Assembly (NCBI GenBank): GCA_021848345.1
Contig: JAJZUV010000002.1
Span: 1-64,000, forward strand
Direction of reading: 5' to 3'
DNA: 64,000 nt
From: Pseudomonadota bacterium
GTDB lineage: Bacteria > Pseudomonadota > Gammaproteobacteria > Burkholderiales > Burkholderiaceae_C
The position numbers were made by a program, and so were the translations under genes. Shown here one piece after another: positions 16,936 to 24,350 of this stretch. How positions within the stretch are numbered: position 1 is the first letter of the stretch; each line of letters begins with the position of its first letter. The notes under the pieces were generated by a model. It was not told where the DNA came from and ran no database searches. It was given only the letters and a program-made list of their open reading frames with translations.

Positions 16936-17685
16936 ATGAAACTGCGAATCCAGCGCGGCGCCTGCGTGCTCGCCGCGGCACCCCTGTTGTTCGTCGCCGC
17001 CGCGACGGCGAGCGTGCATGCGGCACCCGCGGCCAGTGAGCCCGCGGCGACCGCGCCCGGCCCGGGTTACGGCCCCGGCGGCGGATACGGCCCCGGCATG
17101 ATGCGAGGCTACGGCCCCGGCTACGGCGGGGGGGCCTACCACCGCGGCGGCTACGGGCCCGGCTGGGGCCCGGACGGTGGCTGCGGCGGAGCTTACGGGC
17201 CCGGCTACGCCCATGGCTACGGTCCCGGCATGATGGGCGGCGGCTATGGCTACGGTCCCGGCATGATGGGCGGCGGCCATGGCTACGGCCCGGGCATGAT
17301 GGGCGGCGGCTACGGCTACGGCCCCGGCATGCGCGGCGGCTGGGGCATGGGTCCGGGCATGATGGGCTACGGCTTCGGTGCCTGGGGCGAAGGCCTCGAC
17401 CTCAGCCAGGCGCAGGTCCGGAAGATCGGCGACATCCAGAAGGCCCTGTTCGACAAGCAATGGCCGCTGATGCAGGCGATGCACGAGACCATGCTGCAGG
17501 GCTTCGGCGCGGAGCGGGGCGCCAAGCTCGATGTGGACGCGGTGATGAAGCGCGCCAAGGCGCTGTCCGACCTGCGCTTGCAGATGTTGCGCAACCGCCT
17601 GGAAAGCCTGCAGCAGTTCCAGGCCGTGCTGACGCCCAAGCAGCGCCAGGAACTGAGCGAGTCCGGCCCCCGGGGACGGTGGTAG
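16936..17685 (+). CDS. Spy/CpxP-like periplasmic protein with Gly-Tyr-Met repeats
   Basis: Secreted protein of 249 residues. A signal peptide covers about residues 1-29. Residues 40-160 are almost entirely Gly, Tyr, Pro and Met with His, including four copies of an 11-residue unit GYGPGMMGGGY/H. The C-terminal 90 residues are helical and charged, with an LTPKQRQEL segment that matches the LTXXQ motif of Spy/CpxP chaperones and related metal-sensing periplasmic proteins. Met and His richness suggests copper or other metal binding, but this is inference. AGGAGA at 16925 favours the second of two ATGs. It faces the ftr iron operon across a strong hairpin. Confidence 0.75.
   Translation: MKLRIQRGACVLAAAPLLFVAAATASVHAAPAASEPAATAPGPGYGPGGGYGPGMMRGYGPGYGGGAYHRGGYGPGWGPDGGCGGAYGPGYAHGYGPGMMGGGYGYGPGMMGGGHGYGPGMMGGGYGYGPGMRGGWGMGPGMMGYGFGAWGEGLDLSQAQVRKIGDIQKALFDKQWPLMQAMHETMLQGFGAERGAKLDVDAVMKRAKALSDLRLQMLRNRLESLQQFQAVLTPKQRQELSESGPRGRW
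17215..17346 (+). repeat. Four 33-bp in-frame tandem repeats
   Basis: Units begin at 17215, 17248, 17281 and 17314, each encoding GYGPGMMGGGY with small changes. They differ mainly at third codon positions, so the array is not brand new. In-frame length suggests that copy number may vary without breaking the gene. Confidence 0.9.
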
Positions 17686-17690
17686 GGTCC

Positions 17691-17714
17691 GGCGGCGCCC
17701 GCCGGGGCGCCGCC
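17691..17714. terminator. Hairpin in the convergent gap before the ftr operon end
   Basis: A perfect 10-bp stem (GGCGGCGCCC with GGGCGCCGCC) and a 4-nt loop fill the 36-bp gap between two convergent genes. There is no T-tract. A bidirectional terminator is the simplest reading. Confidence 0.55.
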
Positions 17715-17721
17715 GCGATGC

Positions 17722-18264
17722 TCAGTACCCGCCCTTGTGCCCGACTCCGCCCACGTAGGTGAAGTCCCAGCTCTTCACGAAGGGAGCCCACCAGTCGGGC
17801 ACGCCGGTCTCCTTGTCCATGTGGCGGAAGAAGGCCGCGTAAGGCGGGGGTTCGATGCGAAAACTCGCGCGGTACTTGCCGGGGCCGTCGAAGCGGATGT
17901 TGGCGCCGTAGTGCGGGCCGTCGTTGGCTTCCATCACCATCAGCGTGCCGAAGGTCGACCAGTTGGTGCCGAGTTTCTGGATCTGGTAGCTGACGGTCAG
18001 GTAGGGCATCCATGCCCCGGGGGGAAAGCCCTGGGGATTGTTCTTGTCGGCGTGGATGTCGATCTCCAGGTGGGCGTCGGCCTTCGCCGCGTCCATCCCG
18101 GGCAGCATCGGCGCCATGTCCACCGGCTGCAGGTACACGGGGTGCAGGATCATGCCGTCGGTCACCACCGGGTTGCCCATCGAATGTTCCGCCGCCGAGG
18201 CCGGCACGGCGGCCGCGGCCGCCACGGTCAGCGCGACCGCGGTCGCAAGGTGCTGCATGCGCAT
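17722..18264 (-). CDS. ftrA: Periplasmic iron-binding protein, P19/FtrA type (Tp34 family)
   Basis: Secreted protein of 180 residues with a signal peptide (about 1-26) and the Tp34/P19 domain: MILHPVYLQPVDMAPM, EIDIHADKNNPQGFPPGAWMPYLTV, and GTLMVMEANDGPHYGANI. The Met and His residues in these segments form the metal site of characterised P19 proteins. In Bordetella and Burkholderia, FtrABCD imports ferrous iron, with the P19 protein as the periplasmic binder. It is the last gene of the operon here. The start is ATG at 18264, with a second ATG two codons on. Confidence 0.88.
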   Translation of the reverse strand: MRMQHLATAVALTVAAAAAVPASAAEHSMGNPVVTDGMILHPVYLQPVDMAPMLPGMDAAKADAHLEIDIHADKNNPQGFPPGAWMPYLTVSYQIQKLGTNWSTFGTLMVMEANDGPHYGANIRFDGPGKYRASFRIEPPPYAAFFRHMDKETGVPDWWAPFVKSWDFTYVGGVGHKGGY

Positions 18265-18320
18265 CTGGAAAGTCCCTTTCAGTCCGAGGAGTCCGGCCGC
18301 AGCCGGGGTCTGGGCCGTGT

Positions 18321-19775
18321 TCACAGCCCGAAGATCGCCGGCCACCAGGCCAGCCCGAGAAACGCCACGCCGGCCAGCAGCGGGGTGAGCGCCGCCAGGC
18401 GGCGCGCTCCGCGCAGGCGTTGGGCGCCGAGCAGCCGCAGGCCCAGCGCCACGCTCCACAGCATGCCCAGCGCGAACAGCGCCAGCTTGAGCAGCGCCAC
18501 CGCATGCGCGGGCAGGCCCGCGGCGACCAGCGCGTCGAACAACTCGCCGCCCAGGCCGACGACCAGCGAAACCATGGCCACCGGCATGTAGGCATAGGCC
18601 TGTTCGACGAAGCGCCGGCGCAGGTCCAGATCTCCGCCCAGGCGCCCGGCGATCCAGCTCGACGCGGCGGTCAGCAGACCCAGCACCGCGGTCAGCGCCA
18701 GTGCGCAACCCAGCATGAAGCCCGTGATGGTGAAGAAGTCCAGCCAGGTGTAGACCTCGCGGCCCTGGCGGTGCACCGACATCAGCCACCAGGGTCCCGG
18801 CGTGCCGATCCAGTCCCAGCCGCGGTCGATGGCCCACACTCCCAGCGCCTGGCGCATATGCCCGTACTGGGGCACGATGAGCCACAGGAACCCACCCAGC
18901 GCCAGCCCGGTGGCCAGGAACAGGAACCAGATCTCGGCGGGATTGGGGTTGTGGTGGCGGATGTCGGCCACTTCACGCCCGGGGCGTCGCAGCATTAGCG
19001 CCAGCCCGCCGCGGCCGCGCGGATTGACGCAGCGGAAGCACTCGATGCAGTGGCGCGACTCCTCCTTGCGCTTGATGTCGATCATGGTCGGGCACACGCC
19101 CTTGTCCGCGTAGGCGTCGCCGCCCGGGCGCGGCTGCTTGGGCGTGAACTGCACCGCGCCGATGCGCGAGAACACCCCCAGCATCAGCCCGATCGGGCAC
19201 ATGTGGCGGCACCACGGGCGCTTGTTGCGGCCCTGGCCGTAGACGAAACCCAGCACCACGGCGCAGGCGAAGGCCAGGCCGAACACCACCGCGATGCCCT
19301 GGGGGAAGCCGCGCGCGTCCACCGTTTGCGCCAGCACCGTGATGACCACGAAGCTGACCACCGGCGTGCCTTCCCAGCGCACCCAGCGCGGAACCGGGCG
19401 CTTGAGTCCGAACCGGTTGGCCCACTCCGAGCTCGCGCCCAGCGGGCACAGGATGCCGCACCAGCTGCGTCCGGTGAAGATCACCGACACGAACACCAGC
19501 GGGAACCACAGGCCCCAGATGACAAAGTTGGCCAGCAAGGTGAAGTTGTTCAGGATCCCCGCGTGGTCACCGGGTTCCGGCAGGAACAGGGGGACGATCA
19601 TCAGCCCCATGAAGCCGAAGAACATGGCCACGTGCACCCAGGCCAGGCGGTCGCGATGGCGCGACGCGAAGGCTTCCACGCGAGCCACCCAGGGGCTGCG
19701 CCGGCGCCAGTCGCGGGCCGCCTCGGTGCGCACCGGGATGGGGAAGGGGCGCGGGCCGGCGCCACCGCCGGTCAC
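18321..19775 (-). CDS. ftrD: 4Fe-4S polyferredoxin membrane protein, FtrD type
   Basis: Membrane protein of 484 residues in the NapH/CcoG-like polyferredoxin group. It has about eight helices and cysteine motifs SWCGILCPLGA and PWCRHMCPIG near the membrane, then a ferredoxin-like set in GVCPTM and CIECFRCVNP. In FtrABCD systems this protein is thought to pass electrons that cycle the iron redox state during uptake. The GTG start overlaps the ftrC stop (GTGA), so translation is coupled. Candidate alternative starts upstream fall inside ftrC. Confidence 0.88.
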   Translation of the reverse strand: MTGGGAGPRPFPIPVRTEAARDWRRRSPWVARVEAFASRHRDRLAWVHVAMFFGFMGLMIVPLFLPEPGDHAGILNNFTLLANFVIWGLWFPLVFVSVIFTGRSWCGILCPLGASSEWANRFGLKRPVPRWVRWEGTPVVSFVVITVLAQTVDARGFPQGIAVVFGLAFACAVVLGFVYGQGRNKRPWCRHMCPIGLMLGVFSRIGAVQFTPKQPRPGGDAYADKGVCPTMIDIKRKEESRHCIECFRCVNPRGRGGLALMLRRPGREVADIRHHNPNPAEIWFLFLATGLALGGFLWLIVPQYGHMRQALGVWAIDRGWDWIGTPGPWWLMSVHRQGREVYTWLDFFTITGFMLGCALALTAVLGLLTAASSWIAGRLGGDLDLRRRFVEQAYAYMPVAMVSLVVGLGGELFDALVAAGLPAHAVALLKLALFALGMLWSVALGLRLLGAQRLRGARRLAALTPLLAGVAFLGLAWWPAIFGL

Positions 19776-20599
19776 GACAGGCTCCCGGCCGGGTTCGGGC
19801 GCGGGCGGTTGACCAGCCACATCAGGCCTCCGATGCCCAGCAGGGTCACCACGTAGAAGATCAACTGCAGGGCCGAGGGGCGTTGCGTGTAGCCCACGAG
19901 GATGTGCATCAGGCGCCCGGCCATCGACTGCTGGCTCAGCAGCCACGAGCTGTTCCATACCCCTTCCTGAATGGCGGGCAGCACGCCCGCCTGGGTCAGC
20001 ATGCCGGCGGCGTCGGTGGCCATGCCGGCGGCCAGCAGCAGGATCATCCAGCCGGTGACGGTGAACAGGTGGCGGGTGGGAATGCGCAGCAATCCCTTGT
20101 ACAGCAGGGTGCCCGCCGCGACGCCGCCGGCCACGCCGATCAGCGCGCCCGCCAGCATGGAGCCGGCACCGGCGCCGCTGGCGTAGATGCCGTAGCCGAA
20201 CAGCACCGCCTCCGAACCCTCGCGCAGCACCGCCATCATCACCACGACCATGAGCACCGACAAGGGCTTGTCGCCCACCGCGACGTCGTGCCCGACCGCG
20301 CGCATGGTCTGCGCCAGTTCCTTGCCGTGGCGGCTCATCCAGATGTTGTGCCAGCCCAGCATGGCCACCGCGAGCAGCAGCACCGCGGCGTTGAGCAATT
20401 GCTGGCCGCGGCCCTGCATGGCGGTGGCGATGGCGCCGGCGAAGCCCGCCACCACGCAGGCGCCGGCCACGCCCAGCAGCACGCCCAGGCTCACCCAGCG
20501 GCCGCGCCCGGCCACGCCCTTGGCGGCGGCCAGCACGATGGAGACGACCAGCGCGGCCTCGAGGACCTCGCGGAACATGATGATGGCGGTGGCCAGCAT
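19772..20599 (-). CDS. ftrC: FTR1 family iron permease, FtrC type
   Basis: Membrane permease of 275 residues with the two acidic iron-translocation motifs of the FTR1 family: REVLEA at residues 10-15 and REGSE at 126-130. About seven helices are predicted. It transports iron across the inner membrane, with oxidation coupled to a cupredoxin or oxidase partner. ATG at 20599. It lies between the cupredoxin gene (17 nt upstream) and ftrD (overlap), the order expected of an ftr operon. Confidence 0.94.
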   Translation of the reverse strand: MLATAIIMFREVLEAALVVSIVLAAAKGVAGRGRWVSLGVLLGVAGACVVAGFAGAIATAMQGRGQQLLNAAVLLLAVAMLGWHNIWMSRHGKELAQTMRAVGHDVAVGDKPLSVLMVVVMMAVLREGSEAVLFGYGIYASGAGAGSMLAGALIGVAGGVAAGTLLYKGLLRIPTRHLFTVTGWMILLLAAGMATDAAGMLTQAGVLPAIQEGVWNSSWLLSQQSMAGRLMHILVGYTQRPSALQLIFYVVTLLGIGGLMWLVNRPRPNPAGSLS

Positions 20600-20616
20600 G
20601 GTGGACTCCGGTGCCT

Positions 20617-20961
20617 TCAGCGAGCCCGCACGATCAGCGTGCCGGTGCTCGACGGATGGAAATCGTTGAAGAACTTGTAGCTTCCGGGCTTCAGGGGCGG
20701 GATGTAGACCGGCAGCGCCGTGCCTCCGGGGATGACCTGCTCCACGCTGAAGTCGTTGCTCTCGAACTCGGCCGGCAGGGCGTCCTTGTTGTCCACCACG
20801 ATCTTGGTCCGCTGTCCCGCGGCGATCGTGATGCTGCCCGGCTGAAAGGCCTGGGCGTGGATGGTCAGCGTCGGCGCGGCCTCGGCGGCGAGGGCCGCGC
20901 AAGGCAGCATGACGGCGGCCAGCGCGGCGGCGGCACCGCGCAGGATTCCCGTGGATGGCAT
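20617..20961 (-). CDS. ftrB: Periplasmic cupredoxin-domain protein, FtrB type
   Basis: Secreted protein of 114 residues: signal peptide to about residue 26, then a single cupredoxin-like beta domain ending FNDFHPSSTGTLIV. In FtrABCD systems the cupredoxin is proposed to oxidise ferrous iron before permeation. The full type 1 copper ligand set is not evident to me, only the His in DFHP and nearby Met/Asn positions, so copper binding is uncertain. First gene of the operon; ATG at 20961 precedes the signal peptide directly. Confidence 0.82.
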   Translation of the reverse strand: MPSTGILRGAAAALAAVMLPCAALAAEAAPTLTIHAQAFQPGSITIAAGQRTKIVVDNKDALPAEFESNDFSVEQVIPGGTALPVYIPPLKPGSYKFFNDFHPSSTGTLIVRAR

Positions 20962-21051
20962 CGAACGACTCCCGGTTGCACGAAAACGGCAAGGCACGAA
21001 AGCTGGGTGCTTTCGTTGACGCAAATGCTACATGTTCGCATCGCCAGTGTA

Positions 21052-21069
21052 AATGCGAACGATTCTTAT
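21052..21069 (-). promoter_or_regulatory. Candidate Fur box between ftrB and the GDT1 gene
   Basis: On the minus strand the sequence ATAAGAATCGTTCGCATT is an imperfect palindrome (ATAAGAAT, C, GTTCGCATT) resembling Fur boxes of betaproteobacteria. It lies 91 nt upstream of ftrB and 112 nt upstream of the divergent GDT1 gene in a locally AT-richer stretch. Iron regulation of ftr operons by Fur is known; binding here is inferred. Confidence 0.5.
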
Positions 21070-21180
21070 GGCGATAACGAGCGACTTCCGAGCGCGACGG
21101 GCCTTGCGCGCCGCACGCAGCCGGCCGCTCCGGCACCTGGTCTACAGTAGGGGTTTCCCCGCGAGAGAGCCTCCCCGCGC

Positions 21181-21753
21181 ATGCACCCCTTCCTGGTATC
21201 CACCGCGCTGGTGGCGCTGGCCGAGATCGGCGACAAGACCCAGTTGCTGTCGCTGTTCCTGGCAGCGCGCTACCGCGCCCCCGTTCCCATCGTGCTGGGA
21301 ATCCTGGTCGCCACGCTGGCCAACCACGCTCTGGCCGCCGGCGCCGGGGACCTGCTCGCCCGCGCCTTGAATCCGGCGGTGCTGGACTGGGCGGTGGTGG
21401 CGTCCTTCGGCATCATGGGGCTGTGGATCCTGGTGCCCGACAAGCTCGACGACGGCGAGTTGCGCGAGCGCGGAGCGCGGGGCATTTTCGTCACCACCCT
21501 GCTGACCTTCTTTGTCGCCGAGATGGGCGACAAGACCCAGGTGGCCACGGTCGCGTTGGGAGCGCGCTTCGGCGAATGGCTGCCGGTGGTGGCCGGCACC
21601 ACGCTGGGCATGCTGCTGGCGAACGTTCCGGCGGTGCTGTTCGGCCACCGCTTCGCCGACCGGCTGCCGGCGCGCTGGATCCACGCCGTCGCCGCCGTGC
21701 TGTTCATCGTGCTGGCCGCCTTCGCGCTGCGCCGCGCGCTGCTGGCCGGTTGA
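21181..21753 (+). CDS. TMEM165/GDT1 family divalent cation transporter
   Basis: Membrane protein of 190 residues built from two copies of a three-helix unit, each with the family motif E-x-G-D-K-T: AEIGDKT (15-20) and AEMGDKT (114-119). Family members move Mn2+ or Ca2+ in exchange for protons; bacterial ones usually export manganese. ATG start. No yybP-ykoY manganese riboswitch consensus is recognisable in the 120-nt leader. Divergent from the ftr iron operon, so the intergenic Fur-like site could affect both. Confidence 0.92.
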   Translation: MHPFLVSTALVALAEIGDKTQLLSLFLAARYRAPVPIVLGILVATLANHALAAGAGDLLARALNPAVLDWAVVASFGIMGLWILVPDKLDDGELRERGARGIFVTTLLTFFVAEMGDKTQVATVALGARFGEWLPVVAGTTLGMLLANVPAVLFGHRFADRLPARWIHAVAAVLFIVLAAFALRRALLAG

Positions 21754-21766
21754 GCGCGGCCCCCTG

Positions 21767-21788
21767 CGGTACTTCAACAGCCTGTTAG
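21767..21788. repeat. 22-bp repeat, copy 1 (contains dsbA stop codon)
   Basis: Identical over 22 bp to 47984-48005; the shared core is ACTTCAACAGCCTGTTAG. It fills most of the convergent gap between the GDT1 gene and dsbA, and the dsbA stop codon TAA lies inside it on the minus strand. One more 5' flank (CCCT) also matches, with a single mismatch between. Each copy looks like half of a longer palindrome. No transposase is nearby. Confidence 0.8.
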
Positions 21789-22438
21789 CGGGCCGCGGCC
21801 CCGCCGTCGTGCACCTGGGCGACCAGGTAGTCCACCGCGCGCAGGATGCTCGCGTCGTCGGGAGTCTGCGGAAGATCCGCCGAGACCTCGTAGGTGCCTT
21901 GCACCGCCACCGTGGGCACTCCGTCGATGCCGTAGTCCTTGGTCATCTGCGAGGCGCGCCGCGCCTGCATGGCCACGCCGAAGGAGTTGAAGGTGGACAG
22001 GAAGGACTGCCTGGGAACGCCGTGGGCGGCCAGCCACGTGGCCATCTGCTCGGGCGTGTTCAGCACGATGTGCTGTTGGTGGATGGCCTGGAAGATCGGG
22101 CCTTGCAGCGCATCCGCCTTGCCCAGGGCCAGCAGCGTGTAGTAGAGCTTCTGCTGGGGCACGAACTGTGCGGTGAAGGCCACCGGGACACGTTCGACCA
22201 CCACGTACGACGGCTGCCTGCGCACCCAGGCGTCGAACTCGGGCTCCAGCGCGTTGCAGTGCGGGCAGTTGTACCAGAAGAACTCCGTGACCACGACCTT
22301 GCCCGGGTGCCCCACGGGCTGGCGCGCTTGCAGCACCTGGTAGCCGCTGCCCTTCTGGAAAGGCGCCGCGGCGCGCGCCGTCAGGGGCGCGAGGGCCAGC
22401 ACGGACAGGGTTGCGATCAGGGCGAGACGGCGTTTCAT
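21785..22438 (-). CDS. dsbA: Thiol:disulfide interchange protein DsbA
   Basis: Periplasmic disulfide oxidase of 217 residues. The signal peptide runs to about residue 23, then a thioredoxin fold with the active site CPHC (58-61) in the WYNCPHCN context and a cis-Pro loop at GVPTVAV. It introduces disulfide bonds into exported proteins. Its partner dsbB is not in the window. The ATG at 22438 gives a proper signal peptide; an earlier in-frame start lacks one. The stop codon is supplied by the 22-bp repeat. Confidence 0.93.
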   Translation of the reverse strand: MKRRLALIATLSVLALAPLTARAAAPFQKGSGYQVLQARQPVGHPGKVVVTEFFWYNCPHCNALEPEFDAWVRRQPSYVVVERVPVAFTAQFVPQQKLYYTLLALGKADALQGPIFQAIHQQHIVLNTPEQMATWLAAHGVPRQSFLSTFNSFGVAMQARRASQMTKDYGIDGVPTVAVQGTYEVSADLPQTPDDASILRAVDYLVAQVHDGGAAAR

Positions 22439-22590
22439 CGGGATTCCTTTTGGTCGGTCGGGCGCTTTGCGGGCATGCACGAACCTTAGCCCCCCCGGCG
22501 CGCGCCGGCTTTGATCCAGGGCATCGTCGCGCGGATACGCGGCCCTCGCGCGGCCGGGGCGCGCCGGGCACGGCCGTCCGCTGGCCCGCC

Positions 22591-22632
22591 TTGCCCCAGG
22601 TCAAGCCCGTCGCGGCCGCCGTGATCTAACGT
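22591..22632 (+). promoter_or_regulatory. Candidate class II CRP/FNR-family promoter before the SHOCT gene
   Basis: TTGCC-CCAG-GTCAA (22591-22604) followed after exactly 22 bp by TAACGT (22627-22632). The shared CAGRTCAA half-site, the 22-bp spacing and a TAASGT -10 match the site at 16865. Distance from the -10 to the GTG start is 31 nt. Left half-site is weak, so a Dnr- or other CRP-family protein is as likely as FNR. Confidence 0.5.
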
Positions 22633-22663
22633 TGCATGCAAAGGGTCACCAAGGAGCACGATC

Positions 22664-22930
22664 GTGTGGTACGGACAACCGGGCGGATGGGGATGGGGTT
22701 ACGGGATGATGGGCGGCTTCGGCGGGGTGTTCATGCTGCTGCTGTTCATCGTCGTCGTCGCGCTGGTCGTGGGCCTGCTGCGCGACCTGTTCGGCGCCTC
22801 GCACGCCAGGCACGGCGCGCTAAGGGGGCGGGGCTCGGCGGCGCAGGACATCCTGGACGAGCGCTACGCGCGAGGCGAGATCGACGCCGACGAGTACAAG
22901 CGCAGAAGCGCCGACCTGCGCTCGCGCTGA
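22664..22930 (+). CDS. Small membrane protein with SHOCT domain
   Basis: Protein of 88 residues: a Gly/Trp/Tyr/Met-rich N-terminus (1-20), one transmembrane helix (about 20-43) and a C-terminal SHOCT motif (about 58-86, with LDERYARGEIDADEYKRR). SHOCT domains are short oligomerising or membrane-associated modules of unclear function. The GTG start has a perfect AAGGAG 7 nt upstream. The Gly-Tyr-Met N-terminus recalls the repeat protein at 16936, and the two share a promoter design. Confidence 0.85.
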   Translation: MWYGQPGGWGWGYGMMGGFGGVFMLLLFIVVVALVVGLLRDLFGASHARHGALRGRGSAAQDILDERYARGEIDADEYKRRSADLRSR

Positions 22931-22935
22931 GGCGC

Positions 22936-23622
22936 TCAGCCCGGCGGGCGCAGCAGCGCCGGCAACTGGTCCAGGCAGCGGATCTCGTGGTCCGGACGGC
23001 CGGGCAGGCGCTCCGGGCGCTGGCCGTAGCGGTTGCACCAGACCACGCGCATGCCGAAGGCCTTCGCGCCGAAGGCATCCCAGGAATTGGACGACAGGAA
23101 GCACACCTGGTCGGCGCCCAGGCCCAGCTGGCGCAGCCCGTAGGAGTACACGCGGGAGTCGGTCTTGAACACCTGCACCGCGTGCGCCGACAACACCGCG
23201 TCGAACAGATCGTTCAGCCCGGCCGAGCGCACGGCCGCTTCCAGCATGGTCGGAGTCCCGTTGGACAGGATCGCCGTGACGAAGCCGGCATCGCGCAGCG
23301 CCCGCAGCGTGGCGGGAACCTCGGGAAAGGCCGTCAGGTTCAGGTACAGATCCATCAGCCTGGCGCGCAGCCCGGGTTCGAGCAGGCCCAGGCTGTCCAG
23401 CGCGAAATCCAGCGCGTCGCCCGTGACCTGCCAGAAGTCGGCGTAACGCCCCTGCAGCGAGCGCAGCCACGTGTACTGCAACTGCTTGTCGCGCCAGGTC
23501 GACGTCAGTGCCGCGCGCTTGTGCTCGGGAAGCTCGGGGCAGCGCGCCGCTGCCGAGGCGAAGTCGAAAATGGTGCCGTAGGCGTCGAACACGCAGGCAC
23601 GGATGCCGGTGAGTTGGTTCAT
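22936..23622 (-). CDS. Haloacid dehalogenase, type II
   Basis: HAD-superfamily hydrolase of 228 residues matching L-2-haloacid dehalogenases. The nucleophile is Asp13 in VFDAYGT. Further motifs are LSNGTPTML (motif II), VFKTDSRVY with the motif III Lys, and FLSSNSWDAFGAKAFG (motif IV), all typical of the type II group. It removes halogen from short 2-halo acids, although many members have other substrates. It is the last gene of a TetR-GST-HAD operon, with ATGA overlap to the GST gene. Confidence 0.88.
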   Translation of the reverse strand: MNQLTGIRACVFDAYGTIFDFASAAARCPELPEHKRAALTSTWRDKQLQYTWLRSLQGRYADFWQVTGDALDFALDSLGLLEPGLRARLMDLYLNLTAFPEVPATLRALRDAGFVTAILSNGTPTMLEAAVRSAGLNDLFDAVLSAHAVQVFKTDSRVYSYGLRQLGLGADQVCFLSSNSWDAFGAKAFGMRVVWCNRYGQRPERLPGRPDHEIRCLDQLPALLRPPG

Positions 23623-24341
23623 GACGCGGCTCCCACCGCGGGCGCCGGCGCCGCGCCGCGCGCCAGGCCACCGTAGGCGTCGAGCATGCGCTCGACCCAA
23701 GCTTCGACGGGGTCCCCCGGCTCCAGCAGCGCCACCGGGCTGACCATGCGCGCCCACTGGAAGGCGCCGAACACCGCATGGTCCGCGTACAGCGGCCGCG
23801 CACCGGCTAGATAGGGTTGGGCGCCCAGGGTGCTGCGCAGCGGCGCGAGCAGGCGGCGCACGTTGTCCAGCGCCTGCGGGCGCTGCGCCGCGAGGGCCTC
23901 GAAGCTCTGCCCGAAGGCCGCCTCCCGACTGCTGCGGAAATAGTCCTGGTCCTGGGCGTGCAGGATCGCCGGGATGTCGGGAACCACCACGCGGGCGATC
24001 GCCGGCTGCAGGGTCTCGGCCGCCCACTGGTTCAGGAAGCGCGCGAGGGCGCGTCCCGCGCCCGGGCCGAACAGCGACGGAGTGTCCGTGTAGGTGTCCT
24101 CCAGGTATTCGGCGATGGCCCAGCTGTCGTGGATCCAGCGGTCCCCGTCCACCAGCACCGGCACCTTGCCCTGGCCGGTCGCGGCGATGGCCTGCTTGTC
24201 GGTGAACCGCCAGGCCACGGTGCGTACCGGCAGCCCCTTGTGGGCCAATGCCAGCCGGATGCGCCAGCAATAGGGGCTGAAGCGCCGATGTTCGTCGGCT
24301 CCGGCCAGGTCGAAAAGTCGCAGCGGGGGATCCTGGGTCAT
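23619..24341 (-). CDS. Glutathione S-transferase family protein
   Basis: GST-fold protein of 240 residues. N-terminal thioredoxin-like domain with FSPYCWRIRLALAHKGLP (Ser/Cys active-site region), TGQGKVPVLVDGD and HDSWAIAEYLE, then an all-helical C-terminal domain. The FSPYCWR start resembles beta-etherase (LigE/LigF-like) and related GSTs acting on aryl ethers or halides. Its dehalogenase partner makes a detoxification role plausible. Start 9 nt after the TetR stop. Confidence 0.85.
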   Translation of the reverse strand: MTQDPPLRLFDLAGADEHRRFSPYCWRIRLALAHKGLPVRTVAWRFTDKQAIAATGQGKVPVLVDGDRWIHDSWAIAEYLEDTYTDTPSLFGPGAGRALARFLNQWAAETLQPAIARVVVPDIPAILHAQDQDYFRSSREAAFGQSFEALAAQRPQALDNVRRLLAPLRSTLGAQPYLAGARPLYADHAVFGAFQWARMVSPVALLEPGDPVEAWVERMLDAYGGLARGAAPAPAVGAAS

Positions 24342-24350
24342 CGCAAGGTC

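Noticed and set aside
21061-21180. Possible yybP-ykoY manganese riboswitch before the GDT1 gene
   Set aside because: The leader has GGGG and CCCC tracts but none of the conserved loop sequence of the class, and it is too short for the full fold.
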